Positions 25,861 to 35,545 are shown, counted from the stretch's first letter. The stretch: DNA of 64,000 nt from CAIQQQ01 sp037445025 (GCA_037445025.1 JBBILI010000003.1:1-64000); one strand, 5' to 3'. The notes: a model not told the origin generated them from the sequence alone. A program made the numbers and translations.

Positions 25861-27177
25861 TTGAACGAGGCAGCCCTCGCGGCGGACGACCAGCTGGCCA
25901 TGGTGGGGGCCGGCGGGCGCGAGGCGGTGCGCGACGGGTTGATCGATCTGGAACTTGTCACCGCAAGGCTGATCGACGCGTTGCGGACGGAGAAGCCGGG
26001 GCCGCGCCAAAGCATAAGGTTGCTGCTGCACGAACGCCGCATGCGCCGCGGCGGGCGCTACGCCATGCCGCCGGACCGGCTGGAGCGCGGCTCGCTGCTG
26101 GCCACGCTGGTGGAACTGGGCCACGCGGTGCACGCGCTTGGCCTGGCCGCGCAGCAGATCGCACCGGCCACCGAAGTCCAGCGCGTGGCCCCGCCGCAGC
26201 CAGGCAAGCTCGCATGGCGCATCGCGGCCCGGGTGACGCTCGCCGCGGCGCTGGCGATGGCCGGCGGCATGGCGCTGTCGCCGCAGCGCTGGTTCTGGGC
26301 GGTGATCACCGTCTATCTCGTGTTCCTGAGCGCGCGTTCGCGCGGCGACACGATCTATCGCGGGCTGCAGCGTGTCGGCGGCACCCTTCTCGGAATCGCG
26401 AGCGGCCTGGTGCTGGCGACGTTCGCCGCAGGCCATCCGGTTCTGGAGACGGCGCTGCTGCTGCTCTCGGTGTTCGGGATGTTCTATTACATCACCGTTT
26501 CGTACACCGTCGGCATCTTCTGCGTCACCGTGCTGCTTGGGCTGCTGTACGGCATGCTGGGTGCTCCGGTGGAAACGCTGCTCGTGCTGCGCCTGGAGGA
26601 GACGGCGATCGGCGCCGCCGCCGGCATCCTGGTCGCAGCCTTCGTCTATCCAACCCGCACGCGTGACCAGGTGATGCGCTCGGGGCGCGGCGTTCTGGCC
26701 TGCCTTGTCGAGGCGGCGCGGGAATGTCGCCTGGCCCTGACCGGTGTTCCGGCGGCGGCGCCGATGGTGGCGATGCGCCGTGTGGATCGGCAGGTCGCCG
26801 ATCTGCGCCTGGCGCTGGCGCCGCTGACCGTGGGACGCTCGCTGTTGCGGCGCAGCGCGCTGGAACGACCGGTGCCGGCGCTGCTGGAATGCGTGCATTG
26901 GACACGGGTGCTGGCGGCGGCAAGCCATGCGCGTCCGACCGACGCGGATGATCCCGCACTCGCGGCCAGGGTGGCGGAGGTCGAGACCCGGCTGGCCGGG
27001 TTGGCGGGCGTGACAGCGGAGCCGGCTGGCGGGGTCTCGGCGGCCGAAGCCGCCCCAGCCCCTGTCAGGGACAGCTCCGCGGTCGCGACGGCGCTGGACC
27101 AGCTTGAATCGGCCGTCACCATGCTGGCGGAGCGGTTGGAGATCGGCGCGCTCGAAGGATTCGCTGTGGATTTCTGA
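25861..27177 (+). CDS. FUSC-family (YccC/AaeB-like) inner-membrane protein, N-terminally truncated
   Basis: The frame opens near 25830 with APLRRDLARL and a TTG at 25861, giving 438 aa. FUSC proteins are about 650-700 aa with two sets of membrane helices around cytoplasmic domains. Only the second half remains: helices from AARVTLAAALAMAGGMALSP through EETAIGAAAGILVAAFVYP, then a soluble tail. Upstream is the amidohydrolase remnant on the opposite strand, so a deletion or inversion joined two broken genes. Aromatic-acid efflux is the family's usual role. The protein may still be made but is probably not functional. Confidence 0.8.
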   Translation: MNEAALAADDQLAMVGAGGREAVRDGLIDLELVTARLIDALRTEKPGPRQSIRLLLHERRMRRGGRYAMPPDRLERGSLLATLVELGHAVHALGLAAQQIAPATEVQRVAPPQPGKLAWRIAARVTLAAALAMAGGMALSPQRWFWAVITVYLVFLSARSRGDTIYRGLQRVGGTLLGIASGLVLATFAAGHPVLETALLLLSVFGMFYYITVSYTVGIFCVTVLLGLLYGMLGAPVETLLVLRLEETAIGAAAGILVAAFVYPTRTRDQVMRSGRGVLACLVEAARECRLALTGVPAAAPMVAMRRVDRQVADLRLALAPLTVGRSLLRRSALERPVPALLECVHWTRVLAAASHARPTDADDPALAARVAEVETRLAGLAGVTAEPAGGVSAAEAAPAPVRDSSAVATALDQLESAVTMLAERLEIGALEGFAVDF

Positions 27178-27227
27178 TCAGGTGTCACGTCAACCTGGCG
27201 CGCCTGGTTGGTCCAGCCGAATTCGCC

Positions 27228-28808
27228 TCAGGCGGCCATCGCCGCCTGGATCGACGCCGCGAGATCGGATCGCCGGAAGGGCTTGTACAGAATCGGCCAT
27301 CGCAGCGGCTCTGTCAGGCTGATCCCCTCCGGTATCGCCGTTTCGTATCCGGTGCAGAGCAGCACGTTGAGCCCAGGCTGAAGCGCCTGCGCAGCCTTGG
27401 CAAGCTGCAGGCCGTTGATACCTTCAGGCAAGTCGATGTCGGTCAGCAGCAGGTCGAAGCGCTTGCCGCTGCGCAGAACGGCCAGGGCCGCGGGCCCGTT
27501 ATGGGCCTGCGCCACGTCGTAGCCGAGCGACTCGATCACCCGGGCAACGGTTCGGCGCAGCTGATCGTTGTCATCGACCAGCAGGATCCGGCGCCCCCCG
27601 GAGCTACGACCGGTGTGCGCAGCGTCAGCTTGGGGGGGGGTTTTTCGCCCCGCGGCAGCAGCAGCGTCGCAGTCGTGCCTGCGCCAGGGACGCTCGCGAG
27701 CGTCAAAGTACCGCCGGATTGCCGTGCGAAGCCATAGCTGGTGCTCAGACCCGGTCCGGCTCCCGCCTCGTCCGCTTTGGTTGTGAAAAACGGTTCCAGC
27801 GCATGCTCCAGCACCTCGGCGGTCATGCCGAAGCCCGCGTCGGTCACCGCCAGCGAGACATAGTCGCCCGCCGGCAACACGGCTGCGGTGGCTGCCTTGG
27901 CATCAAGCACGCGATACGCCGTCGCAATCCGCATCACGCCGCCATGCGGCATCGCATCGCGGGCATTGAGGGCAAGGTTCAGCAGAACGTCAGCCGCCTG
28001 CGACGCATCCGCGCGGGCGGGCCACAGCAGCGGCTGCGGCAGGAACTCGACCCGAATGGCGTCGCCGAGCGTCTGGCGGATCACCTTGGTGGCGGCCTCC
28101 GTCATCGCATTCAGATCGACGTTGGTGATCTGCAGCGGCTGATTCCGCCCGAACGCCAGCAGGCGCCGCACCAGCGTGGCCCCGCGCTCGGCGGTGTCGA
28201 TGATTTCGCTCGCCTTGCGCCTTGCGCCTCGCGTCCGCGGCTGACAGCGCCCCCTCGGCAAGCTCCTCGGCGTCGAGCATGACGACGCTGAGCAGGTTGT
28301 TGAAGTTGTGCGCGATGCCGCCGGTCAGCTGCCCGACCGCCTGCAACCGCAGCGAACGCCGCAGCGCCGCCTCCATCGCGCGCTGGTCGACCAGCATCGC
28401 GAAGCGGTCCTGGGCGGAGCGGACGACCTTGAGCAGCAACTCCGGCGCCATGAACCGTTTCGGCAGGTATTCCTGCGCACCCAAATGGAGCACGGCGGCT
28501 GCGAGCGACCTGTCGTCCGACCCGGTGAACACGACGACGGGCACAGGAACATCCCGCTGACCGCTCTTCAGCGCAGCCAGGAACGCCGCACTGTCCATGT
28601 CGGGAAGGTAATGGTCGAGCAGGATGCAATCCGGTGCCTCGGCACGCCAGGCCGCGATGCCGTCGGCCCCGCTGCCGCACTCGCGAAACGCGAAGGTAAG
28701 TCCGTCCTCCCGTCCGGCTTCGGCCAGGAACGTCCGCGCCACGTTCCGATCTTCAGGGCTGTCGTCCACGATCAGGATCATCCCGTCGCCCGCCGCGTGC
28801 TGGGCCAT
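27228..28808 (-). pseudogene. Hybrid sensor kinase (REC-HisKA-HATPase-REC) broken by two frameshifts
   Basis: From ATG 28808 (GGAG nine bases upstream): a receiver domain (MILIVDDSPEDRNVARTF ... CILLDHYLPDMD ... VVVFTGSDD), then a dimerisation domain with LQAVGQLTGGIAHNFNNLL, where His is the phospho-acceptor. At about 28213-28227 a 7-bp tandem duplication (GGCGCAA twice) shifts the frame; removing one copy gives DARRKASEIIDTA. The HATPase domain follows (NLALNARDAMPHGG, VTDAGFGM). A run of nine C (27632-27640 on the plus strand) breaks the link to the C-terminal receiver (RRILLVDDNDQLRRT ... LLLTDIDLPEG). It diverges from the phytochrome genes and probably belonged to the light-signalling pathway. 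Confidence 0.88.
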
Positions 28809-29193
28809 GCCGTGCCACTCCAGGTTCCGCAGAACGGTCGGCGTCCGAACCGGCGCCATTCCCTCGGCGTGAATATCACGGATTCGTAAGCGCGTATCGT
28901 CTGCTTGGAAAGAGCGGGACCTTTGGTGTCCGTGACGACGCTTCGACAGTCCTCGGGGACGCCGTCGCTGATCCCGCCGGAGTGCCTCTGCGACACGTTC
29001 GCCACAATCGCGTGGAGCGATCCGGCGAGACGCTCCGCTGACGTCGCGATCGACACGCTGCATGCCGCCCGGCCATTGAAACGGGCCGGAACATTGCGTG
29101 CATCGCTCTCTGCGGTGCAGACCGATCTTGGGAGATCAGCCGCGTCGCAGCGCTTGCGTCTGTGGTCAAGCGAACGCGAAAGCTGAGGGCCGC
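28809..29193. promoter_or_regulatory. 385-bp divergent intergenic region of the phytochrome locus
   Basis: The region lies between the start of the broken hybrid kinase (minus) and the start of bphP1 (plus), so it should hold both promoters. The only clear symmetry is a short inverted repeat around GGCC-ATTGAAACG-GGCC near 29068-29090. No sigma-70 boxes were confidently located. The frame upstream of 29194 is open from 29098, but the paralogue alignment argues against coding there. Confidence 0.4.
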
Positions 29194-31560
29194 TTGCAAT
29201 CCGACGGCACCATCCCGGACGATCTCGTCACCGCCGCGAACGTCGATCTGAGCAACTGCGACCGCGAACGCATCCACATTCCCGGCGCCATTCAGCCGCA
29301 CGGCGTGATGCTGGTGCTGCGGCCGACGGACCGCACCATCCTGCAGGCGAGCGAGAACACCCACGCCCTGTCCGGTGTCTCTTCGCAGGATCTGGTCTCG
29401 CGAGATCTTGGCGCCTTGCTCGGCCCCGACCACGCGGCGCGCGTCGCAACTTCGATCGACCGCAGGCGGGATCGGCTGGAACACGGCCCGGTCCACCTGC
29501 TGGGGCTGCCGCCCGGTTCGGGCCGGAACGCCTTTGACGTCCTCGCCCACCCTGCGGGAGAGGTCCTGGTGCTGGAACTTGAACGCATCGATCAGCCCGC
29601 AACCGTGGCGCCGCTCGACCTCCACGCCGACATCATGACCTGCCTTGCGCGCCTGAAGGCCACGACCGGGCTGCAGCCCTTCCTGGATCTCGCCGTGACA
29701 CAGATCCGCACGCTCAGCGGCTTCGATCGCGTCATGGCCTACCGCTTTGCCGATGACGGCAGCGGCGACGTGGTGGCCGAGGCGGCGCGGGAGGGCCTTG
29801 CGACCTACAAGGGCCTCGATTTCCCAGCCAGCGACGTGCCAGCGCCGGCGCGTCGCCTCTTCGCCCTGAGCTGGCTGCGCCACCTGCCCGATGTCGACTA
29901 CGTGCCTGTGCCCATGCAGCCCTCCACGACGCCGGTCGATATGAGCCGTGCCGTGCTGCGCCATGTCTCGGTGATGTACACCGGCTACCTGAAGAACATG
30001 GGCGCGCAGGCCACGCTGGTGATGCCGCTGATGAAGGCGGGGCAGCTGTGGGGACTGATCTCCTGCATGCACCACGCGGCACCGCTGCATGTGCCGTGCG
30101 AGACGCGGATGGGCCTGGAACTGCTGTCCCATATGATTTCGTTGATGATGGCCGAGCAGGAGGACCTCGACACCGCGGCCTACCGGAAACGGATGGGGCA
30201 TGCCATCGCCGGGCTGGAACACCAGATGGCGGAGCAGCCGGTCTATCACCACGGTCTGAGCCGGGGCGACGTGACGCCGCAGAGTTGCATCGACGCGTCG
30301 GGCGCGGCTCTGGTGGTGGAAGGTGAGCTTGTGCTGCTGGGCACGACACCGACCGAACGTGAGGTAGGCGGCATCGTCGACTGGCTGGACCAACGTGCCG
30401 AGCCTGTGCTCGCCACCGACCGGCTGGCCCAGGTCTATCCGCCCGCGGCCGCGTTCCAGGCGTTGGCAAGCGGATTGCTGGCCGCCAGGCTGATGCGCAG
30501 CCGGCCGGACTGCGTGCTGTGGTTCCGCCCGGAGCTTGTCCAGACCGTCCACTGGGCCGGCGACCCGCGCAAGCCGGTGCAGGTCGACGTGGTCGACGGG
30601 GAGGCGCGTCTCACCCCGCGGGTCTCCTTTGACCTGTGGAGGCAGACGGTGCGTGGCCGTTCGGCGCCGTGGCTGGACTGCGAGCACGAGGCAGCCTCGG
30701 TTCTCCGCCTGGTGATCACCGAAGCGGCACTGGTCCGTCGGTACGAGGATCTGCGGCGCAGCAACGCCGAGCTCGATACATTCGCCTACGTGGCCGCACA
30801 CGACCTGAAGGAGCCCCTGCGCGGCATTCACAACTACACGCATTTTCTCCAGCGCAGCGCGGATGCGAAGCTGACCGACGAGGAACGCGGCCGGATCGAG
30901 ACAATCATCCGCCTGACGCGCCGCATGGACGACCTGACCGACGCGCTGCTGCAGTATTCCCATGTCGGCCGGTTGGATCTGAGGCTTGAGACGGTCGATC
31001 TGAACGACGTGCTTGATCAGACCCTGCAGCTGCTGGAGCCGCGCCTGGCGGAGAGCGGCACGGTGGTGCGGGTGCCGCGTCCGCTGCCCAAGGTGATCGG
31101 CGATCGCGTGCGCCTGGCCGAGGTGCTCAGCAATCTGCTGGTCAACGCGACGAAGTACAACGACCATCCGGCCGGTGCACGCTGGGTCGAGATCAGCTGG
31201 CGCGACGACGCCGGACGGCCGGTGTTCAGTGTCAGCGACAACGACATCGGCATCGCGGCGAAGGATCTGGAAAGCGTGTTCCAGATCTTTCGGCGTCTGC
31301 ACGGCCGTTTGGAATATGGCGGCGGCAACGGTGCGGGGCTCACGATCGCGCGCCGCACGGTCGAGCGGCTGGGCGGGCACCTCTGGGCCGAGAGCGCCGG
31401 GCGGGGCCAGGGTTCGACCTTCGTGTTCCAGTCTCGGCGCCCTCCCGGCCGAGGAATCGTCCACATGACCGGCCGCAGAGGCGGCGCCGAGGCGCGGTGC
31501 ACGCCACCTGGCGACCAAGGCCGCGGGCCGGCCGGAAAGCAGGCATCGCATGCGGTCTGA
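29194..31560 (+). CDS. bphP: Bacteriophytochrome sensor histidine kinase BphP1
   Basis: The start is TTG 29194 with TGAGGG upstream; from here the first 22 residues align without gaps to the start of the paralogue at 31550. Cys22 in NVDLSNCDRERIHIPGAIQP is the biliverdin-binding cysteine. Order: PAS (about 15-120), GAF (about 150-310; PASDVPAP and DMSRAVLRHVSV), PHY (about 325-500), HisKA with His536 (YVAAHDLKEPLRGI) and HATPase (about 640-755; NLLVNATKYN, GGGNGAGLTIARRT). The G1 box reads DNDIGI instead of DNGIGI, an unusual Gly to Asp change. It senses red/far-red light and phosphorylates a response regulator. The stop overlaps the bphP2 start. No heme oxygenase gene is nearby. Confidence 0.92.
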   Translation: MQSDGTIPDDLVTAANVDLSNCDRERIHIPGAIQPHGVMLVLRPTDRTILQASENTHALSGVSSQDLVSRDLGALLGPDHAARVATSIDRRRDRLEHGPVHLLGLPPGSGRNAFDVLAHPAGEVLVLELERIDQPATVAPLDLHADIMTCLARLKATTGLQPFLDLAVTQIRTLSGFDRVMAYRFADDGSGDVVAEAAREGLATYKGLDFPASDVPAPARRLFALSWLRHLPDVDYVPVPMQPSTTPVDMSRAVLRHVSVMYTGYLKNMGAQATLVMPLMKAGQLWGLISCMHHAAPLHVPCETRMGLELLSHMISLMMAEQEDLDTAAYRKRMGHAIAGLEHQMAEQPVYHHGLSRGDVTPQSCIDASGAALVVEGELVLLGTTPTEREVGGIVDWLDQRAEPVLATDRLAQVYPPAAAFQALASGLLAARLMRSRPDCVLWFRPELVQTVHWAGDPRKPVQVDVVDGEARLTPRVSFDLWRQTVRGRSAPWLDCEHEAASVLRLVITEAALVRRYEDLRRSNAELDTFAYVAAHDLKEPLRGIHNYTHFLQRSADAKLTDEERGRIETIIRLTRRMDDLTDALLQYSHVGRLDLRLETVDLNDVLDQTLQLLEPRLAESGTVVRVPRPLPKVIGDRVRLAEVLSNLLVNATKYNDHPAGARWVEISWRDDAGRPVFSVSDNDIGIAAKDLESVFQIFRRLHGRLEYGGGNGAGLTIARRTVERLGGHLWAESAGRGQGSTFVFQSRRPPGRGIVHMTGRRGGAEARCTPPGDQGRGPAGKQASHAV

Positions 31561-33848
31561 CGAAACAGAGGCAGGCGGCCCGGTCACCTCCGTCAATGCC
31601 GATCTCAGCAATTGCGACCGGGAACTGATCCACATTCCCGGGGCCATCCAGCCGCACGGAGCCATGCTGGTGCTGCACCCGGCCGACCTCACCATCCTGC
31701 AGGCGAGCGCGAACACCGCGGCCCTGTTCGGCCTCGCCGCCCACGCCCTGGAACACGGGGACCTCGAAGGCAGGGATCTCGCTGCCCTGCTCGGTCCGGT
31801 CCAGGCCGCCCGCGTGACCGAGGCGATCCGCCGCAGTGCGGAACGGCTCGACATCGGCGTGACCTATCTGCTGCAGTTGCCGGCCAACCCCGGTGCGGGC
31901 CCGCTTGACGTGCTGGCGCATCGCGCGGGCGATGTGCTGATCCTGGAACTGGAGATGTTCAGCGGATCGCGCCCCGGCCTGCTGGAGCAGGCATCGGAGA
32001 CGACATCCTGTCTGGAGCGGCTTCAGGCCGCGCGGGGCCTGCAGCCCTTCCTCGATCTCGCCGTCGAGGAGATGCGCATCTTTACCGGCTTTGACCGTGT
32101 CATGGTGTTCCGTTTCGACCGGGACGGCAGCGGCAAGGTCGTGGCGGAGGCAAAGCCGGAGGCGCTCGTCGGCTTGATGGGCAAGCATTTTCCGCCGAGC
32201 GATGTGCCCGCACCGGCCCACCGCCTGTTCGGGCTGGTCGGGCTGCGCCACCTGCCGAACGTGGACGACATCCCCGTGTCCCTGCTGCCGCGGGCCGCCG
32301 AGCCGGTGGACATGAGCCGCGCGGGGCTGCGCCATGTCTCGCTGACGTATATCGGCTGGCTGAAGAATCTCCGCGCGCGGGCCACGATGGTGATGCCGCT
32401 GATGCAACAGGGACGGCTCTGGGGGCTGATCTCCTGCATGCACCACACCGCCCCGAGACACATCCCATACGAGACCCGGGTGGCGGCGGACTTCCTGGCG
32501 CATTCGATTTCGTTGACCCTGGCCGTGCAGGAAGAACTGGACACGGCGGCCTATCGGGACCGTAGGCGCCAGGCGAAAGAGACGTTGGTGCACCAGATGG
32601 CCGAGCGGCCGGACTACCAGCACGGTCTGTTGCAGGGCGACGTCACCTTGCTGGGCTGGCTCGACGCTGGGCTGGCTCGACACGTCAGGGGCCGCGCTGG
32701 TCACCCAGGACGATCTGGTGCTGCGCGGCAAGACACCCACCGAGGCCGAGGTGCGTCGGCTGGTCGCCTGGCTGGACCGGGAGGAGGCGGCTTCGCCCAT
32801 CCTGGCGACCGACCGGCTGGCGGAGCTGTATCCACCCGCGGCAGCGTTTCAGGACACGGCCAGCGGGCTGCTCGCGGCCAGGATCATGCACAGCCGGCCG
32901 GACTGCGTGCTGTGGTTCCGCCCGGAGCTTGTCCAGACCGTCAACTGGGCCGGCGACCCGCGCAAGCCGGTGCAGGTCGACGTGGTCGACGGGCAGGCGC
33001 GCCTGACGCCCCGTGTGTCGTTCGACCTGTGGGAGCAGACGGTGCATGGCCGCTCGGCGCCGTGGCTGGACTGCGAATGCCAGGCGGCGGCCGCGCTCCG
33101 CCAGGGGATCGCCGAGGCGGCGCTGGTGCGGTTGAACGACGACCTGCGGCGCTGCAGCACCGAGCTCGATACCTTCGCCTACGCCGCCTCGCACGACCTG
33201 AAGGAGCCTTTGCGCGGCATTCACAACTACACGCATCTGCTCCGGCGCAGTGCCGCCGCGAAGCTGACCGACGAGGAGCACGGGCGGCTCGAGACGATCA
33301 TCCGCCTGACCCGCCGCATGGACGATCTGACCGACGCGCTGCTGCAGTATTCCCGCGTCGGCCGGACGGATCTGAAGCTTGAGCGGGTCGCCCTGAACGA
33401 CGTGCTCGAACAGACGCTGCAAACGCTGCAACCGGGCCTGGCCGAGACCGGCACGGTTATAAGCGTGCCCGAGAAGCTGCCGGACGTCTTTGGCGACCGC
33501 GTGAGGCTGGCCGAAGTGTTGCGCACCCTGCTCATCAACGCCATCACCTACAACGACTGCCCGGCCGAAGAACGCCGGGTCGACATCACCTGCCACCGCA
33601 AGGGCGGACGGCAGCTGTTCACGGTGCGGGACAACGGAATAGGGATTGCCGCGAAGGATCTGGAAAGTGTGTTTCAGATCTTTCATCGCCTGCACGCCCG
33701 CGCGGAATACGGCGGCGGCATCGGGGCGGGGCTGGCGATCGCGCGCCGCACGGTGGAGCGGCTGGGCGGTCGGCTGTGGGCCGAAAGTGCCGGCGCCGGC
33801 TACGGTTCGACCTTCGTGTTCAGCCTCGGCAACCCTCCAACCGCGTGA
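31550..33848 (+). pseudogene. Second bacteriophytochrome BphP2, frameshifted by a 16-bp tandem duplication
   Basis: The start is ATG 31550, inside the last codons of bphP1. Layout matches the neighbour: Cys22 (NADLSNCDRELIHIPGAI), GAF (PSSDVPAP-like PPSDVPAPAH, DMSRAGLRHVSL), PHY, HisKA (AASHDLKEPLRGI), HATPase with normal DNGIGI. At 32650-32681 the 16-mer GCTGGGCTGGCTCGAC is directly repeated, shifting the frame within the PHY domain after about codon 372. Deleting one copy restores VTLLGWLDTSGAALVTQDDL and full agreement with BphP1. The downstream frame is intact to 33848. Reversal by slippage is possible, so it may be a phase-variable or recently broken gene. Confidence 0.92.
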
Positions 33849-33856
33849 TCGCTGCC

Positions 33857-34342
33857 ATGACCAATCCCCGGCCACAGCGGCCCTTCGTCATCATCGAGGA
33901 CAGCGACGAAGATTTCGAAGTCCTGGTCTGGGCGCTCCGGCAGGCAGGCGTGTCCAACCCGATCCACCGCTGTGCCACGGCCGCCCAGATCGCAGCGCTG
34001 CTGGTGGATCGCTCGGAGTGGCCAGAGATGCTTGCCGCCGCCTACCCTGTGCTGGTTCTCATGGACCTGAACCTGCCGGGCACCGACTGGCGGGAGACGC
34101 TGGCCCATCTGCGCGGCGACAGATGGTGGCAGATCGTGCCGACCATCATCGTCTCGACATCCCAACAGCAGAACGACGTCGCCAGATGTTACCGCATGGG
34201 CGTGGCGGGCTGTCTGCACAAGCCCCTCAACCTGGACGCCTTCGCCAACAGCATCCAGACGGTTGTGGCCTACTGGATGAACACCGTCGTGCTGCCGGCG
34301 CCGCCCGATCGGGCGGAGCGGGACCGCGATGGCCTTGGCTAG
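33857..34342 (+). CDS. Phytochrome-linked single-domain response regulator (Rcp1-like)
   Basis: The 161-aa protein is one receiver domain: acidic pair in VIIEDSDEDFEVL, phospho-acceptor Asp in VLMDLNLPGTDWRE, Thr/Ser in IIVSTSQQQND and Lys in LHKPLNLDAF. The start ATG 33857 is 8 bp after the bphP2 stop; a longer frame is read-through from bphP2. No output domain is present, as in cyanobacterial Rcp1. It should take phosphate from BphP1 and/or BphP2 and act by protein contact. Confidence 0.92.
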   Translation: MTNPRPQRPFVIIEDSDEDFEVLVWALRQAGVSNPIHRCATAAQIAALLVDRSEWPEMLAAAYPVLVLMDLNLPGTDWRETLAHLRGDRWWQIVPTIIVSTSQQQNDVARCYRMGVAGCLHKPLNLDAFANSIQTVVAYWMNTVVLPAPPDRAERDRDGLG

Positions 34343-34475
34343 CTGCGCCGGCAAGCCGCTTCCTGTGCGCCGCACATCGGCATCGGCCTGCCGCAACGGG
34401 TGCATTGCCAGCAGGCAAGAGTGACGTTTAGCTCCACCGGGCCGCGCTGCCGCGGCGACACGTTGGGAGCGCGCG

Positions 34476-35393
34476 ATGGAGAAGCTTGCAGGCACAACGG
34501 CGTTGATCACCGGCGGGGCGAGCGGGATCGGGTTGGGGATGGCCCGCGCCTTCATTGCAGCCGGGCTGCGCGTTGCCATCGCTGACATCAACGAGGCCGC
34601 GCTCGAAGCCGCCACGTCGGCCTTGCCGGGCCTTGGCATGGCGGTGCAGCTAAACGTGACCCGTGCCGCGGAGTGGGAGCACACGTTGGACGCGGTCGAA
34701 GCGTCGCTCGGCGAGGTGCAGATCCTGTGCAACAACGCCGGTGTGGCCCAGGGCCGGTATGCCGACGGGCGGGAGATCCGGGTCGCCGACATGCCGGAGG
34801 CGCTGTGGCGGATGGTGCTGGAGATCAACGCCACCGGCACGTTCCTCGGCGCACACGCCATGGTGCCGCGGATGCTCGCGCGCGGGCGCTGGGGGCATAT
34901 CGTCAACACCGCCTCGACCGGCGGGTTGATGGCGCCAGGTGGCATCGCCGCCTATTGCGCGTCGAAATACGCTGTCGTGGGACTGTCGGAATCGATGCGA
35001 GCCGAGTTGGCGCCGTCAGGGATCGGGGTGAGTGTGCTGTGTCCGGGTGGCGTGCGGAGCAATCTGTTCGCCAGTTCCGTGGCCGTGCGGGCCGGGGTGC
35101 CCGGCGCGTCGGAGGGAATGGCGACGGTTGGCTCGGAGGCGCTGCGGACAGAGCAGGCACAGCGCATGGATCCGGTGTTCGTGGGCGAGATGGTGCTGCG
35201 GGCCATCGCCGGCAACGCGATGTATATCATTCCGCACCCGGAGTATCTCGGGCATATCGCGGAACGGCATGCCGCCCTGGTGGCGGCGTTCGGCCGGTCG
35301 GCGCAGCCGGGGTATCGGGATACCGAGGTGACGTTCGAGCGGTTCCGCAATCCGGAATACGCGCGCGCCTCGCGAGAGCGGGGTGGCATCTGA
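34476..35393 (+). CDS. SDR family NAD(P)-dependent oxidoreductase
   Basis: The 305-aa classical short-chain dehydrogenase has TGGASGIGLG (residues 12-21) for cofactor binding, NNAGVA, the catalytic Ser in NTASTGG and YCASK (Tyr-x3-Lys). GGGAG precedes the ATG. After the core there is a longer C-terminal extension (VGEMVLRAIAGNAMYIIPHP). The substrate is unknown. The stop codon falls inside the left member of a 94-bp inverted repeat pair. Confidence 0.9.
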   Translation: MEKLAGTTALITGGASGIGLGMARAFIAAGLRVAIADINEAALEAATSALPGLGMAVQLNVTRAAEWEHTLDAVEASLGEVQILCNNAGVAQGRYADGREIRVADMPEALWRMVLEINATGTFLGAHAMVPRMLARGRWGHIVNTASTGGLMAPGGIAAYCASKYAVVGLSESMRAELAPSGIGVSVLCPGGVRSNLFASSVAVRAGVPGASEGMATVGSEALRTEQAQRMDPVFVGEMVLRAIAGNAMYIIPHPEYLGHIAERHAALVAAFGRSAQPGYRDTEVTFERFRNPEYARASRERGGI

Positions 35394-35476
35394 TAGGCGA
35401 TCGCGCCCCACTCTCGTTCTTTGTTGTGGCGCGCAATTCTATGGCACGGTGAGTGCTCCTTAGGCGATGTTGCTCT
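35383..35476 (+). repeat. 94-bp inverted repeat, left member
   Basis: This stretch aligns without gaps, in inverted orientation, to 37975-38068 with about 68 of 94 identical bases. The shared core includes TTGATAGGCGAT-like, CGCCCCA, TTCTTTGTT and TATGGCAC. It overlaps the SDR stop codon. In the right member the sequence leads into a small reading frame. Here the matching frame is interrupted (GTG AGT GCT CCT TAG), so this is the more decayed copy. Confidence 0.75.
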
Positions 35477-35545
35477 GGATTTCAGAATGTGAAGTTCGCT
35501 GGCGGGGGCGAACGCCGGTGCGCCGCACCGTGGCATGGCTTGACC

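Noticed and set aside
29098..29193. Longer N-terminus for BphP1 starting at ATG 29098
   Set aside because: The extra 32 residues have no counterpart in BphP2, no ribosome-binding site is evident, and the TTG at 29194 aligns exactly with the paralogue's ATG.
28876..31854. 992-codon minus-strand open frame opposite bphP1
   Set aside because: No recognisable domains and a biased shadow composition. The opposite strand encodes a complete phytochrome.
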